Below, piece after piece: positions 1 to 8,643 of a DNA stretch of 64,000 nucleotides (position 1 is the first letter of the stretch; each line of letters opens with the position of its first letter). Below the pieces are notes generated by a model. That model made no database searches and had not been told where the DNA came from. It saw nothing but the letters and a program-made list of their open reading frames with translations. The stretch is from NCBI RefSeq assembly GCF_900099675.1, contig NZ_FNDQ01000001.1, positions 62,001 through 126,000 on the forward strand, written 5' to 3'. The stretch is from Myroides phaeus. GTDB lineage: Bacteria > Bacteroidota > Bacteroidia > Flavobacteriales > Flavobacteriaceae. A program made the position numbers and the translations under genes.

Positions 1-373
1 GAGAATCATAATGCTCAATTCCATAATCACCTGGTAGCATTTGTGGATCTCTTACAAGGTCCTCCAATACTGCTCTATTTTCAACTTCGGCAACTCCGAT
101 AATTGCAGGCATTTTAGTATTTTCATCAGTTCCTATTTGAGACATAACTCTTGCTAAGTTACTGATTTTCTGCTTGTATTTTTTAGAAGTCCAAGTTTGA
201 TCACCTGTTGGAGTCCATTCTTCATCATAGATTTTTGGATCTCTAATAGTGTCAAATAAGTTCTCGCAGTTGTAGAATGCGATTGTTTGAATTTCGTATT
301 TTTTTTCCTGTGCTTGAGCCGCTAACCCCAAGAAAATAAGGAATAAAAATAGGTTGTGAAGTTTGATGTTCAT
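1..373 (-). CDS. Secreted endonuclease/exonuclease/phosphatase-family protein (N-terminal part, cut by window edge)
   Basis: The reading frame starts at the ATG complementary to 371-373 and runs off the left edge, giving about 124 residues. Residues 1-22 form a signal peptide ending in A-Q-A-Q. YNCENLFD (34-41) is the first signature of the endonuclease/exonuclease/phosphatase (DNase I-like) fold, where the Asn sits in the active site; GVAEVEN (93-99) carries the metal-binding Glu of the second signature. Proteins of this type are exported phosphodiesterases or nucleases acting on nucleic acids or phosphoesters. The gene is divergent from the neighbouring TonB receptor, with a minus-strand promoter-like TACTTTTG at 416-423. 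Family assignment is firm; the substrate is unknown and the catalytic C-terminus lies outside the window. Confidence 0.85.
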   Translation of the reverse strand, partial: MNIKLHNLFLFLIFLGLAAQAQEKKYEIQTIAFYNCENLFDTIRDPKIYDEEWTPTGDQTWTSKKYKQKISNLARVMSQIGTDENTKMPAIIGVAEVENRAVLEDLVRDPQMLPGDYGIEHYDS

Positions 374-415
374 GACCGTGTTAAGTTTAAGTAAAGTACT
401 GCTTATTTCTTGAAA

Positions 416-423
416 CAAAAGTA
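416..423 (-). promoter_or_regulatory. Predicted -7 element for the divergent nuclease-family gene
   Basis: Read on the minus strand this is TACTTTTG, matching the Bacteroidota -7 consensus TAnnTTTG, about 43 bases before the ATG. No clear TTG -33 element is seen at the right distance. Confidence 0.45.
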
Positions 424-444
424 GTTAATATTATTTTAAAAACA

Positions 445-452
445 TACCTTTG
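445..452 (+). promoter_or_regulatory. Predicted -7 element for the first TonB receptor operon
   Basis: TACCTTTG matches TAnnTTTG and lies 57 bases before the ATG at 510. It is back to back with the minus-strand element at 416-423, so the nuclease gene and the receptor operon share a compact divergent control region. Confidence 0.5.
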
Positions 453-509
453 TGAAAGAAATAAGCGACTAGCTTTTTTTTAACATAGCACTTTAATCAT
501 TTTTAATTT

Positions 510-3344
510 ATGAAGAAACTTTTATTTAGTTTGTTCTTTGTGTTACAAGTAGTTATTACTTACGCACAAGGAGTTCAGGAAATTAAAGGGAAAGTAGTTG
601 ACGCCAAATCTAATACACCAATTAACGCGGTGTTAGCAAGAATTGAGGCAACTAACATTTCTACTTTAACAAACAATGAAGGAATCTTTGTCCTGGAAGA
701 TGTTAAAACTGGTGATCACCAAATCGTAGTAACGTATGTAGGTTACTTGACGAAAAGATTACCTGTTACAATCGGATCGCAAGATGTCGATTTAGGAACG
801 ATCTACCTTGATGAAGATTTAGCTACTACAGCACAAATGGGGTTAATCACTTTGACTGAAAACGACTTAGGTGATGACAACTCAGGATCAGAAACATCTT
901 CTGGTTTATTGCAGGCTACTAAAGACCCTTTCCAACAAGCAGCAGCTTACAATTGGGGAGGAGCATTCTTTAAAGTACGTGGCTTAGACAATGAATATGG
1001 AAGAACTCTGATTAATGGAGTTGTAATGAACAAAATTAATGACGGACGTCCTCAGTTCGGAAACTGGGGTGGCTTGAATGATGCTACAAGAAACCAAGTG
1101 TTCTCTGCAGGTTCAACTCCTTCTGATCACACTTTTGGTGGTATTTTAGGTACACAATCAATTACTACAAGAGCTTCTCACATTAGAAAAGGAGCTAAAG
1201 CAGGATTCTCTGGTTCAAATACAAACTATAATTGGAGACCATTTGCTACTTATTCATCTGGAATGGACAGAAATGGATGGGCTTATGTAGTTTCTGCTAC
1301 TTATCGTGGAGCTAAAGAAGGTTTTGTAGATGGTACTAACTATGACGCATTATCTTTATTTGCTGCTGTTGAGAAAAAATTCAACGATAACCACAGCTTG
1401 AACTTCTCAGCTATCTACGCTAAAAACAAAAGAGGTAAAAACTCTCCTGTAACGGACGAGCAAGTTGCTTTAAAAGACTACAAATATAACTCTTACTGGG
1501 GTTACCAAAATGGAGATAAGAGAAACTCGCGCTACAAAGACGTAGAAGAGCCTATCTTTATGTTAACTCACTATTGGACTATTGACGATAAAAATACGTT
1601 AACAACTACTGCTGCTTACCAATTTGGTCATATTGCTAATAGTCGTTTAGGTTACCAAAATAACTTAAACCCAGACCCTACTTACTATAAGTTTATGCCA
1701 AGTTACTACTACAACCAAATTGATCCGTCATACTGGTCTATGAGTAGCGCAGATTTTGAAAATACAAATATTGAATTCCAAAATACTACTAATGCTTTCT
1801 TATACCAAGCTCACGATGCTGAAGAAGCTTTTAGAAATAATGGTCAAATAGATTGGGAAAATATCTATAAAACAAATGGAAACTTTGGAGGTAGAAGTAA
1901 AATAGTTCTTTACGAAGATAGACAAGAGGATAAAACTTTCCACTTCAATACTAATTTCAAATCTCAATTAAACGACCACACTACTTTTGATGCTGGTATT
2001 AATTATAGAAGATTGAAATCAACTAACTTTAAGAAAATGGTTGACCTTTTAGGAGGATCATACTATGAAGATATTGATACTTATCAACCAATTGACATCC
2101 AAGATAGCGACTACAACAATAAAGATAGAAGAGTTTATAATAAAGATAAATTTGGATATAACTACAATGTATTTGCTGATGTAGTAAATGTATTTACACA
2201 ATTTACTTTTGACTTTGATAAAGTTGACTTCTATTTAGCTCAAAATATTGGATATACACGTTATGAAAGAGAGGGATTATACAGAAACCCTGTATATATG
2301 AACAACTCTTATGGTAAAAGTGGGGCTATCGACTTTAATAACTTCGGTTTTAAAGGGGGTGCTACTTACCACATTACTGGACGTCACGCTTTAAATATGA
2401 ACGTAGCTTATTATAACCAAGCTCCTACTATTAGAAATACTTATTCAAATATTAGAGTTAATAACTTAGTAACTAAAGATCTTACGAATGAAGATGTATT
2501 CAGTATTGATGCAAGCTACATCGTTAGAACTCCAAAGTTAAAAGCTAAGGTTTCTGGTTATTTATCTGAAATTAAAAACGGAACACAAATTAACTTCTAC
2601 TACGCAGACGGTGTTGGAATTGTAGATGCTAATGGAGATTACCTTTCTTCAACTGGTGGTGCTTTCGTTTCTGAAATCTTGACTGGTGTAAACAAACGTA
2701 ACTTAGGGGTAGAGCTTGGTGCTGAATACCAATTGACTCAAACTTTAAAAGCTACTGCTGCTGCTGCTATAGGTCAATCTTTCTATACTAATAATCCAAA
2801 TATTAAACTAAACTCAGATAACGTTGCTCAAACTTTTGATTACGGTCAATCGTATATGAAAAATGTAAAATACGGTAATGGTCCACAAACAGCATTATCA
2901 TTAGGTTTAGAATATAGAGACCCAAGTTTCTGGTGGGTTGGAGCAAATATCAACTACTTTGACAATGCCTTTACTAACGTATCTGCATTAAGAAGAACGG
3001 ATAACTTTGTTAAAGATCCTGCTAATCCTGGACACCCGTTTGCTGATTTAACAGAAGAGAAATTACACTCTATCTTAAAGCAAGAGAAATTAAATGATTT
3101 TACATTAGTTAATATTACTGGAGGAAAATCTTGGAGATTACCTAATAGAAATATCATTGGACTTAATGCAAGTATCAACAACGTATTTAACAAACATTAC
3201 AAAACTGGAGGTTTCGAACAAGCTAGAAACGCTAACTACGAAAGAGAAATTAAAAACACAAGTAGTGGAGTAAATACTTTCGGAAATAAATACTTCTACG
3301 GATTTGGACGTAACTTCTTTGTAAGTGTGTATTACAACTTCTAA
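510..3344 (+). CDS. TonB-dependent outer-membrane receptor with CarboxypepD_reg-like N-terminal domain (copy 1)
   Basis: The 944-residue protein has a signal peptide (1-20, ending T-Y-A-Q), a CarboxypepD_reg-like beta-sandwich at about 24-105 (starting IKGKVVDAKSNTPI), a plug region at about 120-235 containing RGLDNEYGRTLINGV, and a long beta-barrel ending in Y-Y-N-F, the aromatic C-terminus expected for an outer-membrane barrel. Receptors of this type import large or scarce substrates with TonB energy. The next gene, a DUF5689 lipoprotein, starts 12 bases downstream, so the two are almost certainly cotranscribed. A paralogous pair follows at 5794-10752. The substrate cannot be read from sequence; the divergent secreted nuclease-family gene suggests nucleic acid or phosphate compounds (inference). 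Confidence 0.9.
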   Translation: MKKLLFSLFFVLQVVITYAQGVQEIKGKVVDAKSNTPINAVLARIEATNISTLTNNEGIFVLEDVKTGDHQIVVTYVGYLTKRLPVTIGSQDVDLGTIYLDEDLATTAQMGLITLTENDLGDDNSGSETSSGLLQATKDPFQQAAAYNWGGAFFKVRGLDNEYGRTLINGVVMNKINDGRPQFGNWGGLNDATRNQVFSAGSTPSDHTFGGILGTQSITTRASHIRKGAKAGFSGSNTNYNWRPFATYSSGMDRNGWAYVVSATYRGAKEGFVDGTNYDALSLFAAVEKKFNDNHSLNFSAIYAKNKRGKNSPVTDEQVALKDYKYNSYWGYQNGDKRNSRYKDVEEPIFMLTHYWTIDDKNTLTTTAAYQFGHIANSRLGYQNNLNPDPTYYKFMPSYYYNQIDPSYWSMSSADFENTNIEFQNTTNAFLYQAHDAEEAFRNNGQIDWENIYKTNGNFGGRSKIVLYEDRQEDKTFHFNTNFKSQLNDHTTFDAGINYRRLKSTNFKKMVDLLGGSYYEDIDTYQPIDIQDSDYNNKDRRVYNKDKFGYNYNVFADVVNVFTQFTFDFDKVDFYLAQNIGYTRYEREGLYRNPVYMNNSYGKSGAIDFNNFGFKGGATYHITGRHALNMNVAYYNQAPTIRNTYSNIRVNNLVTKDLTNEDVFSIDASYIVRTPKLKAKVSGYLSEIKNGTQINFYYADGVGIVDANGDYLSSTGGAFVSEILTGVNKRNLGVELGAEYQLTQTLKATAAAAIGQSFYTNNPNIKLNSDNVAQTFDYGQSYMKNVKYGNGPQTALSLGLEYRDPSFWWVGANINYFDNAFTNVSALRRTDNFVKDPANPGHPFADLTEEKLHSILKQEKLNDFTLVNITGGKSWRLPNRNIIGLNASINNVFNKHYKTGGFEQARNANYEREIKNTSSGVNTFGNKYFYGFGRNFFVSVYYNF

Positions 3345-3356
3345 TTAGAAAACATT

Positions 3357-5414
3357 ATGAAAACAATATTTAAATCATTATTATATTTTTCGTTTGCTGG
3401 GCTTGTCCTAACAGGATGTGCTAAAAACGATGACTTTTCAGTACCAAATATTTCTTGTACTGACCCAGTTGCTACTGCGAATGCATCAATTGCTGATATC
3501 TACTCAAAAGCGACTAAAGATGTAGTTCAACTTAAAGAAGAGGGACTAATCATTAGTGGTGTTGTAATATCAAGTGATAAAGGTGGAAACTTTCACCAAA
3601 AACTACATATCGTAGATGAATCTACTCAATTACCAGCTATTATTTCAATTGGAATTAGCGGAAGTAATGCTCAATTCCCAGTAGGTACAAAAATCAACTT
3701 AAAAATGGATGGTTTATACATCCACGATAACTTTGGTCTTTTAAATATTGGAGGTGGTATCTATACTTCTTCAAGTGGTAAAAACAAATATACTGCTGCA
3801 ATTCCTGGAACTGCAGTTAAAAAATATATTTCTACATACTGTCAACCAGTTAAAGATTTTGAAACAACATATAACAATGTTTTAACTTTAAAAGGTCTTA
3901 CCAAAACTGATTATGCTGGAAAATTAGTAACATTTACAGATGTTCAATTTGACAGAGCATTAGTTGGTAAAAAACTTTATGACGCAGCAGATGTTGATGC
4001 ACAAGGATATACTTTAAGAAAGGTAGTTGATAGTGAAGGTAATTCATTTGATATTAGAACTGGAAAATATTCTGAAGACTTTAAAGATTGGGTTATTACT
4101 TCAGAAAGTGGTAGCATTACAGGTATCTTTGATGTATTCCAAGATAAAATTCAATTCTACCCAAGAACGATTGCTGATATCAACTTAACAAAAGATCCTT
4201 TTGAAGGTTCTACTCCTACTGATCCTGAAACTCCAGGAGATATGGAAGGTAAAGACAAAGATGGTGTTGATCAAAATACTCCAACTTATGTAGCTAACTT
4301 CTCTAACTGGACTAAATTTGTAGCTTCAACTAACAAATTTGGTATCCAATCTTATGCTAAAGAAGCTCCTGGTCAAGGTAAAGATGGTAAAGGAGCAATG
4401 GAGATAAAAGGAACTCCTAAAGAAAATGACTATGTATTTACTATACAAAATCAATCTGTAGTGAAAGGGGCGAAAGCTATAACAATGTGGATTAAAGGTA
4501 CGTCTTCAAAAACATTATCTTTCAATGTAAATAGAAACAATGGTAGTTATGCTGTATTTAACTTAGCTACTGATGCTCAAATTGAAGATAAAGAAAAGCC
4601 AGTATTCTCTAAAGATATTACTTTAACAGCAACAAAAAGAACACAATCTGGAAAACCAGAGAATGGTCAAAACGATTACGTTACTGGATCTATTAACGCT
4701 CCAAATTGGATTAAAGTTACTTTAGATTTAACTGGTGTTGACTATAATACTACTGGAAAAGGAGATATTTTCTCTTTCAAAGTAGGAAAAAGTGTTGCTT
4801 ATGACTTAGTTGTTTCTGATATCGTTTTTGAAGGTGGTGAAGCTGGTGGAACTCCAACTGACCCTGAGAAACCGGGAGAAGGTAGTGAAAACCCTGGAGA
4901 AGGAGCTTTTTTCCCAAAAAACGCAACTTATGTAGCGAATTTTGATAGTCCTGATATAGATAAGATCCTTTTAGGAGGAAAACTAACAACAGGAAAATTT
5001 GAAAAAGGAGCTGGGCCTAATAATACAACTGCAATATTCCTTGACACTAATCTCTCAAAAAACGGCTATGTTTATACGGTTAATGCTTCAAAAACTCCTG
5101 CTGGAAAATCAAAAATTTCCTTCTATATAAAAGGAGAAGCAGTTGCAACATTATCTATGAATGTTATGAACACAGATGGAAAGGAATTTTTCTTTAACCC
5201 TGGAAACATTGACAAAAATGTAATTGTTACGGAAACAAGTGCACAAAATAATTATATTGGTTTAGTTAATGCTAAAGATTGGGTAAAAGTCACTATTGAT
5301 TTAACCAAAATTGAGGGCGATTACCAAACTAAGGATGGAGAAAAATTCTTCTCTGTGAAATTTGGAAAATCAGGTAACTGGAATGCTTATATTTCAAGTG
5401 CATTCTTCGAATAA
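3357..5414 (+). CDS. DUF5689 surface lipoprotein with two C-terminal repeat modules (copy 1)
   Basis: The 685-residue lipoprotein has lipobox L-T-G-C with Cys21. Residues about 30-275 form a DUF5689 domain, which I take to be OB-fold-like; it ends in a QFYPRTIADINL motif. Two related modules follow, at about 295-480 and 515-685, each starting with T-Y-V-A-N-F and ending in a WIKVTLDLT-like strand followed by an F-S-x-K-x-G motif, separated by Pro/Gly/Glu-rich linkers. DUF5689 lipoproteins commonly sit beside TonB receptors and EEP-fold nucleases, as here, and probably act as the surface-exposed binding partner. The function is inferred from context only. A hairpin terminator follows at 5436-5466. 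Confidence 0.85.
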   Translation: MKTIFKSLLYFSFAGLVLTGCAKNDDFSVPNISCTDPVATANASIADIYSKATKDVVQLKEEGLIISGVVISSDKGGNFHQKLHIVDESTQLPAIISIGISGSNAQFPVGTKINLKMDGLYIHDNFGLLNIGGGIYTSSSGKNKYTAAIPGTAVKKYISTYCQPVKDFETTYNNVLTLKGLTKTDYAGKLVTFTDVQFDRALVGKKLYDAADVDAQGYTLRKVVDSEGNSFDIRTGKYSEDFKDWVITSESGSITGIFDVFQDKIQFYPRTIADINLTKDPFEGSTPTDPETPGDMEGKDKDGVDQNTPTYVANFSNWTKFVASTNKFGIQSYAKEAPGQGKDGKGAMEIKGTPKENDYVFTIQNQSVVKGAKAITMWIKGTSSKTLSFNVNRNNGSYAVFNLATDAQIEDKEKPVFSKDITLTATKRTQSGKPENGQNDYVTGSINAPNWIKVTLDLTGVDYNTTGKGDIFSFKVGKSVAYDLVVSDIVFEGGEAGGTPTDPEKPGEGSENPGEGAFFPKNATYVANFDSPDIDKILLGGKLTTGKFEKGAGPNNTTAIFLDTNLSKNGYVYTVNASKTPAGKSKISFYIKGEAVATLSMNVMNTDGKEFFFNPGNIDKNVIVTETSAQNNYIGLVNAKDWVKVTIDLTKIEGDYQTKDGEKFFSVKFGKSGNWNAYISSAFFE

Positions 5415-5435
5415 TCACTTCGATTAACATATAAC

Positions 5436-5466
5436 AAAAAAGCTCGGCATATGCCGGGCTTTTTTT
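5436..5466 (+). terminator. Rho-independent terminator after the copy-1 pair
   Basis: Arms AGCTCGGCAT (5441-5450) and ATGCCGGGCT (5451-5460) pair with one G-U and are followed by seven T residues. It separates the two receptor/lipoprotein units, so the second pair needs its own promoter. Confidence 0.85.
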
Positions 5467-5793
5467 ATATACATACCTCTCATTTAATCAATCATAGCAC
5501 ATAACACTTTAACTACTATTTAGTAGGCTTAAAAAATCTGATATAGCCTTATTGAATGCTATTTAAAACTTAAGCTACTACTAAACAATACTCTTGCAAC
5601 ATTGATAAAGAGTCAAAAACAAACATTTTCATCTTCAAATGTTTAATAATAAAATAAAAACGTTCCTAAAGCCACTAAAAAACCACAATATCATAATATA
5701 AAATAAGATTATAGAACTAATAAATAGAAAGAAATTGTATAACGTAAATACGCTTATTTATGACATTTAGATTAATCTTTCATCTTTTTATTT
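5467..5793. other. AT-rich intergenic region before the second receptor unit
   Basis: No coding potential was recognised. It contains a small palindrome CTACTA-TT-TAGTAG (5513-5526) and an inverted repeat AAACATTT/AAATGTTT (5621-5628 and 5637-5644) that could be operators. No clean TAnnTTTG element is visible before the ATG at 5794, unlike copy 1. Confidence 0.4.
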
Positions 5794-8631
5794 ATGAATA
5801 CACTTATACGTTATTTGCTCCTTGCCTTCGCAACGACAACAAGTTTTGCTCAAGACAAAATAACTATCTCTGGACGAATTATTGACTCAAAAAACAATAA
5901 TGCCTTCCTTGGAGCTACTGTAAGAATTGACGACTCAAACTCCTATGTGCTCACTGATGATAATGGATACTTTAACTTAGAAGGTGCTATTAATAAAACT
6001 CATATTGTTTTAATCTCTTCAGCGGGTTATCACACAAAAAGATACCCTATTGCTCCAACAGAAACTGATATTGATTTGGGGATTATATACTTTGAAGAAG
6101 ATTATAGCCTTATTGCACAAATGGGGTTAATATCACTCTCTGAAAATGATATAGAAAACGAGTTTAATGGCTATGAAAACACAGCTGGTTTGCTACAAGC
6201 GACTAAAGATCCTTTTCAACAAGCTGCTGCTTTTAATTGGGGCTCTGCTTTTTTTAGAGTACGCGGATTAGATAATGAACAAGGAAAGACTATGATCAAT
6301 GGTATCATAATGAACAAAGTCTACGATGGTCGCCCACAATGGGGAAACTGGGGAGGTTTAAATGATGCTACCCGTAACCAAGACTTTGCTCCGGGCTCTA
6401 CTCCTTCCGATTTCTCTTTTGGTGGAATATTGGGTACTCAAAACATCACTACACGTGCTTCTCACATTAGAAGTGGAACTAAAGTTGGCGGTTCTGTTGC
6501 AAACACAAATTACAATTGGCGACCGTTTGTAATTCACTCCTCTGGGCTAAACAAAAATGGCTGGGCTTACGTAATCTCTGCGTCTTATCGTGGCGCAAAA
6601 GAAGGTCATTGGACTGGAACAAATTATGATGCTCTTTCGCTATTTTCTTCTGTCGAAAAAAAGCTAAATGAAAATCACAGCCTAAATTTCACCGCAATCT
6701 ACGGTCAGAACAAAAGGGGAAAAAACGCTCCTCTTACGGATGAGCAAATCTCTCTAAAAGGAGTTAACTATAACCCTTATTGGGGGTACCAAGGAAACGA
6801 CAAAAGAAATGCTCGCTATAAAGCTTTAAAGGAACCTATCTTCTTCTTCTCCCATTATTGGAAGGTAAACACAAATACAACACTAACTTCTACCGTTGCT
6901 TACCAGTTTGGACACATTGCTAATAGTCGTCTGGGGTATATAGACAATATGAACCCTGACCCTACTAACTATAAAAATATGCCCAGCTATTACCTCAATC
7001 GAATTGATTCACAGTATTGGTTAATGTCTCCTGAGGAGTTTACTAATCTTCCTGAGGATAATGACTTTAAAATGGAAACCATTGCATTACTTAACCAAGC
7101 TGAGTCTGTCAAACAGCAGTTCATCGAAAATGGACAATTGGATTGGAACTGGATGTACACAATTAATCAAGCAAATAATGGGGTTAGCAAGATTATATTA
7201 TATGAAGACCGACAAGAGGATAAGCTTCTTTCTTTCAATTCTAATATCAAGTCTTTACTTTCTGATAACTTAACCTTTGATGCGGGTATTAATTATCGAA
7301 GACTAAAATCTACAAACTTTAAAAAGGCTATTGATCTACTTGGAGGAGAAGTGTTCAAAGATATTGATTCATACCAATCAAGTAGCAAACAAGATAGCGA
7401 CTTAAACAATCCTAACCGTTTTATCTCTACAAATGATAAGTTTGGCTATCTCTATACTATTTACGCTGATGTGATTGATGTCTTTACTCAATTTCTCTTT
7501 GATTATGATAAATTCAACTTCTATATAGCTCACAAATCAAGCTACAATGCTTATCAAAGAGAAGGCCAATATAAAAATGCTATATACCCAACTAACTCCT
7601 TGGGTAAAAGCGATCTTATTGAGTTTACTAATTTTGGTTTTAAAGGAGGTGCTACTTATCACTTCTCTGGCAGACAGGCGATAAATATTAATATTGCTTT
7701 TTACAACCAAGCTCCTACTTTAAGGAACACATTTGCAAATGCAAGAGTAAACAACGCAGTAATACCTGATATCAGTAATGAAAACATTTTTAGCATAGAT
7801 GGTAGTTATATTCTAAGATATACAAGGTTAAAAGCACGCTTGACAGGGTATCTTAATGAAATTAAAAATAGTACTCAAGTTAACTTTTACTATGCTGATG
7901 GGATTGGAATCACTGATGCTAATGGAGAGTATCTCACATCAACTGGTGGTGCTTTTGTTACGGAATACTTAACCAATGTAAACAAGAGAAATATAGGTAT
8001 TGAGTTTGGGGCAGAATATAAACTGACACAAACTATAAAAATAAACTCTGCCTTAGCTATTGGTCAGTCACTTTACACAAATATGCCAAATCTTAAATTA
8101 AGCTCTGATAACGCATCAAAAACATTTGACTATGGCAAAACCTATCTAAAGAACTACAAGGTCGCAAATGGCCCACAAACAGCCATATCGGTCGGTTTTG
8201 AATATAGGTCACCAACTTATTGGTGGATTAGTACAAATATGAACTACCTAAATAACACTTTTACTAATATATCAGCTTTAAGGAGAACGCGCAACTTCAT
8301 TAATGATCCAACGTTAAACCAACCTTTCGAAAATTTAACTGATGTACAAGTACGAGAAAGATTAAGACAAGAGAGACTCCCCGCCTTTACAGTCTTCAAT
8401 CTGATTGGAGGAAAGTCGTGGAGAATGCCCAACAGAACCTTTCTTGGTTTCTTTGCTAGTGTTAATAACATACTCGATAACCAATATAAAACAGGGGGCT
8501 TTGAACAAGCGAGAAATGCAAATTATGAACGTGAACTTCTAAACACTTCAAGTGGTCAAAACACATTTGCTAACAAGTATTGGCACGCTTACGGTCGCAC
8601 ATACTTCATCAATCTATACTACAATTTTTAA
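5794..8631 (+). CDS. TonB-dependent outer-membrane receptor (copy 2, paralogue of 510-3344)
   Basis: At 945 residues it is nearly the same length as copy 1 and collinear with it throughout. It has a signal peptide (1-19), a CarboxypepD_reg-like domain (about 23-103), a plug with RGLDNEQGKTMINGI, and a barrel ending Y-Y-N-F. Long blocks are almost identical to copy 1 (ATKDPFQQAAA, GGLNDATRNQ, GSTPSD, TTRASHIR, GGFEQARNANYERE), with more divergence in the N-terminal domain and some barrel loops. The gap to its lipoprotein partner is again 12 bases, so the two-gene unit was duplicated as a block. The pattern suggests specialisation for a related ligand rather than decay; the frame is intact. Confidence 0.9.
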   Translation: MNTLIRYLLLAFATTTSFAQDKITISGRIIDSKNNNAFLGATVRIDDSNSYVLTDDNGYFNLEGAINKTHIVLISSAGYHTKRYPIAPTETDIDLGIIYFEEDYSLIAQMGLISLSENDIENEFNGYENTAGLLQATKDPFQQAAAFNWGSAFFRVRGLDNEQGKTMINGIIMNKVYDGRPQWGNWGGLNDATRNQDFAPGSTPSDFSFGGILGTQNITTRASHIRSGTKVGGSVANTNYNWRPFVIHSSGLNKNGWAYVISASYRGAKEGHWTGTNYDALSLFSSVEKKLNENHSLNFTAIYGQNKRGKNAPLTDEQISLKGVNYNPYWGYQGNDKRNARYKALKEPIFFFSHYWKVNTNTTLTSTVAYQFGHIANSRLGYIDNMNPDPTNYKNMPSYYLNRIDSQYWLMSPEEFTNLPEDNDFKMETIALLNQAESVKQQFIENGQLDWNWMYTINQANNGVSKIILYEDRQEDKLLSFNSNIKSLLSDNLTFDAGINYRRLKSTNFKKAIDLLGGEVFKDIDSYQSSSKQDSDLNNPNRFISTNDKFGYLYTIYADVIDVFTQFLFDYDKFNFYIAHKSSYNAYQREGQYKNAIYPTNSLGKSDLIEFTNFGFKGGATYHFSGRQAININIAFYNQAPTLRNTFANARVNNAVIPDISNENIFSIDGSYILRYTRLKARLTGYLNEIKNSTQVNFYYADGIGITDANGEYLTSTGGAFVTEYLTNVNKRNIGIEFGAEYKLTQTIKINSALAIGQSLYTNMPNLKLSSDNASKTFDYGKTYLKNYKVANGPQTAISVGFEYRSPTYWWISTNMNYLNNTFTNISALRRTRNFINDPTLNQPFENLTDVQVRERLRQERLPAFTVFNLIGGKSWRMPNRTFLGFFASVNNILDNQYKTGGFEQARNANYERELLNTSSGQNTFANKYWHAYGRTYFINLYYNF

Positions 8632-8643
8632 CTTCTCAATACT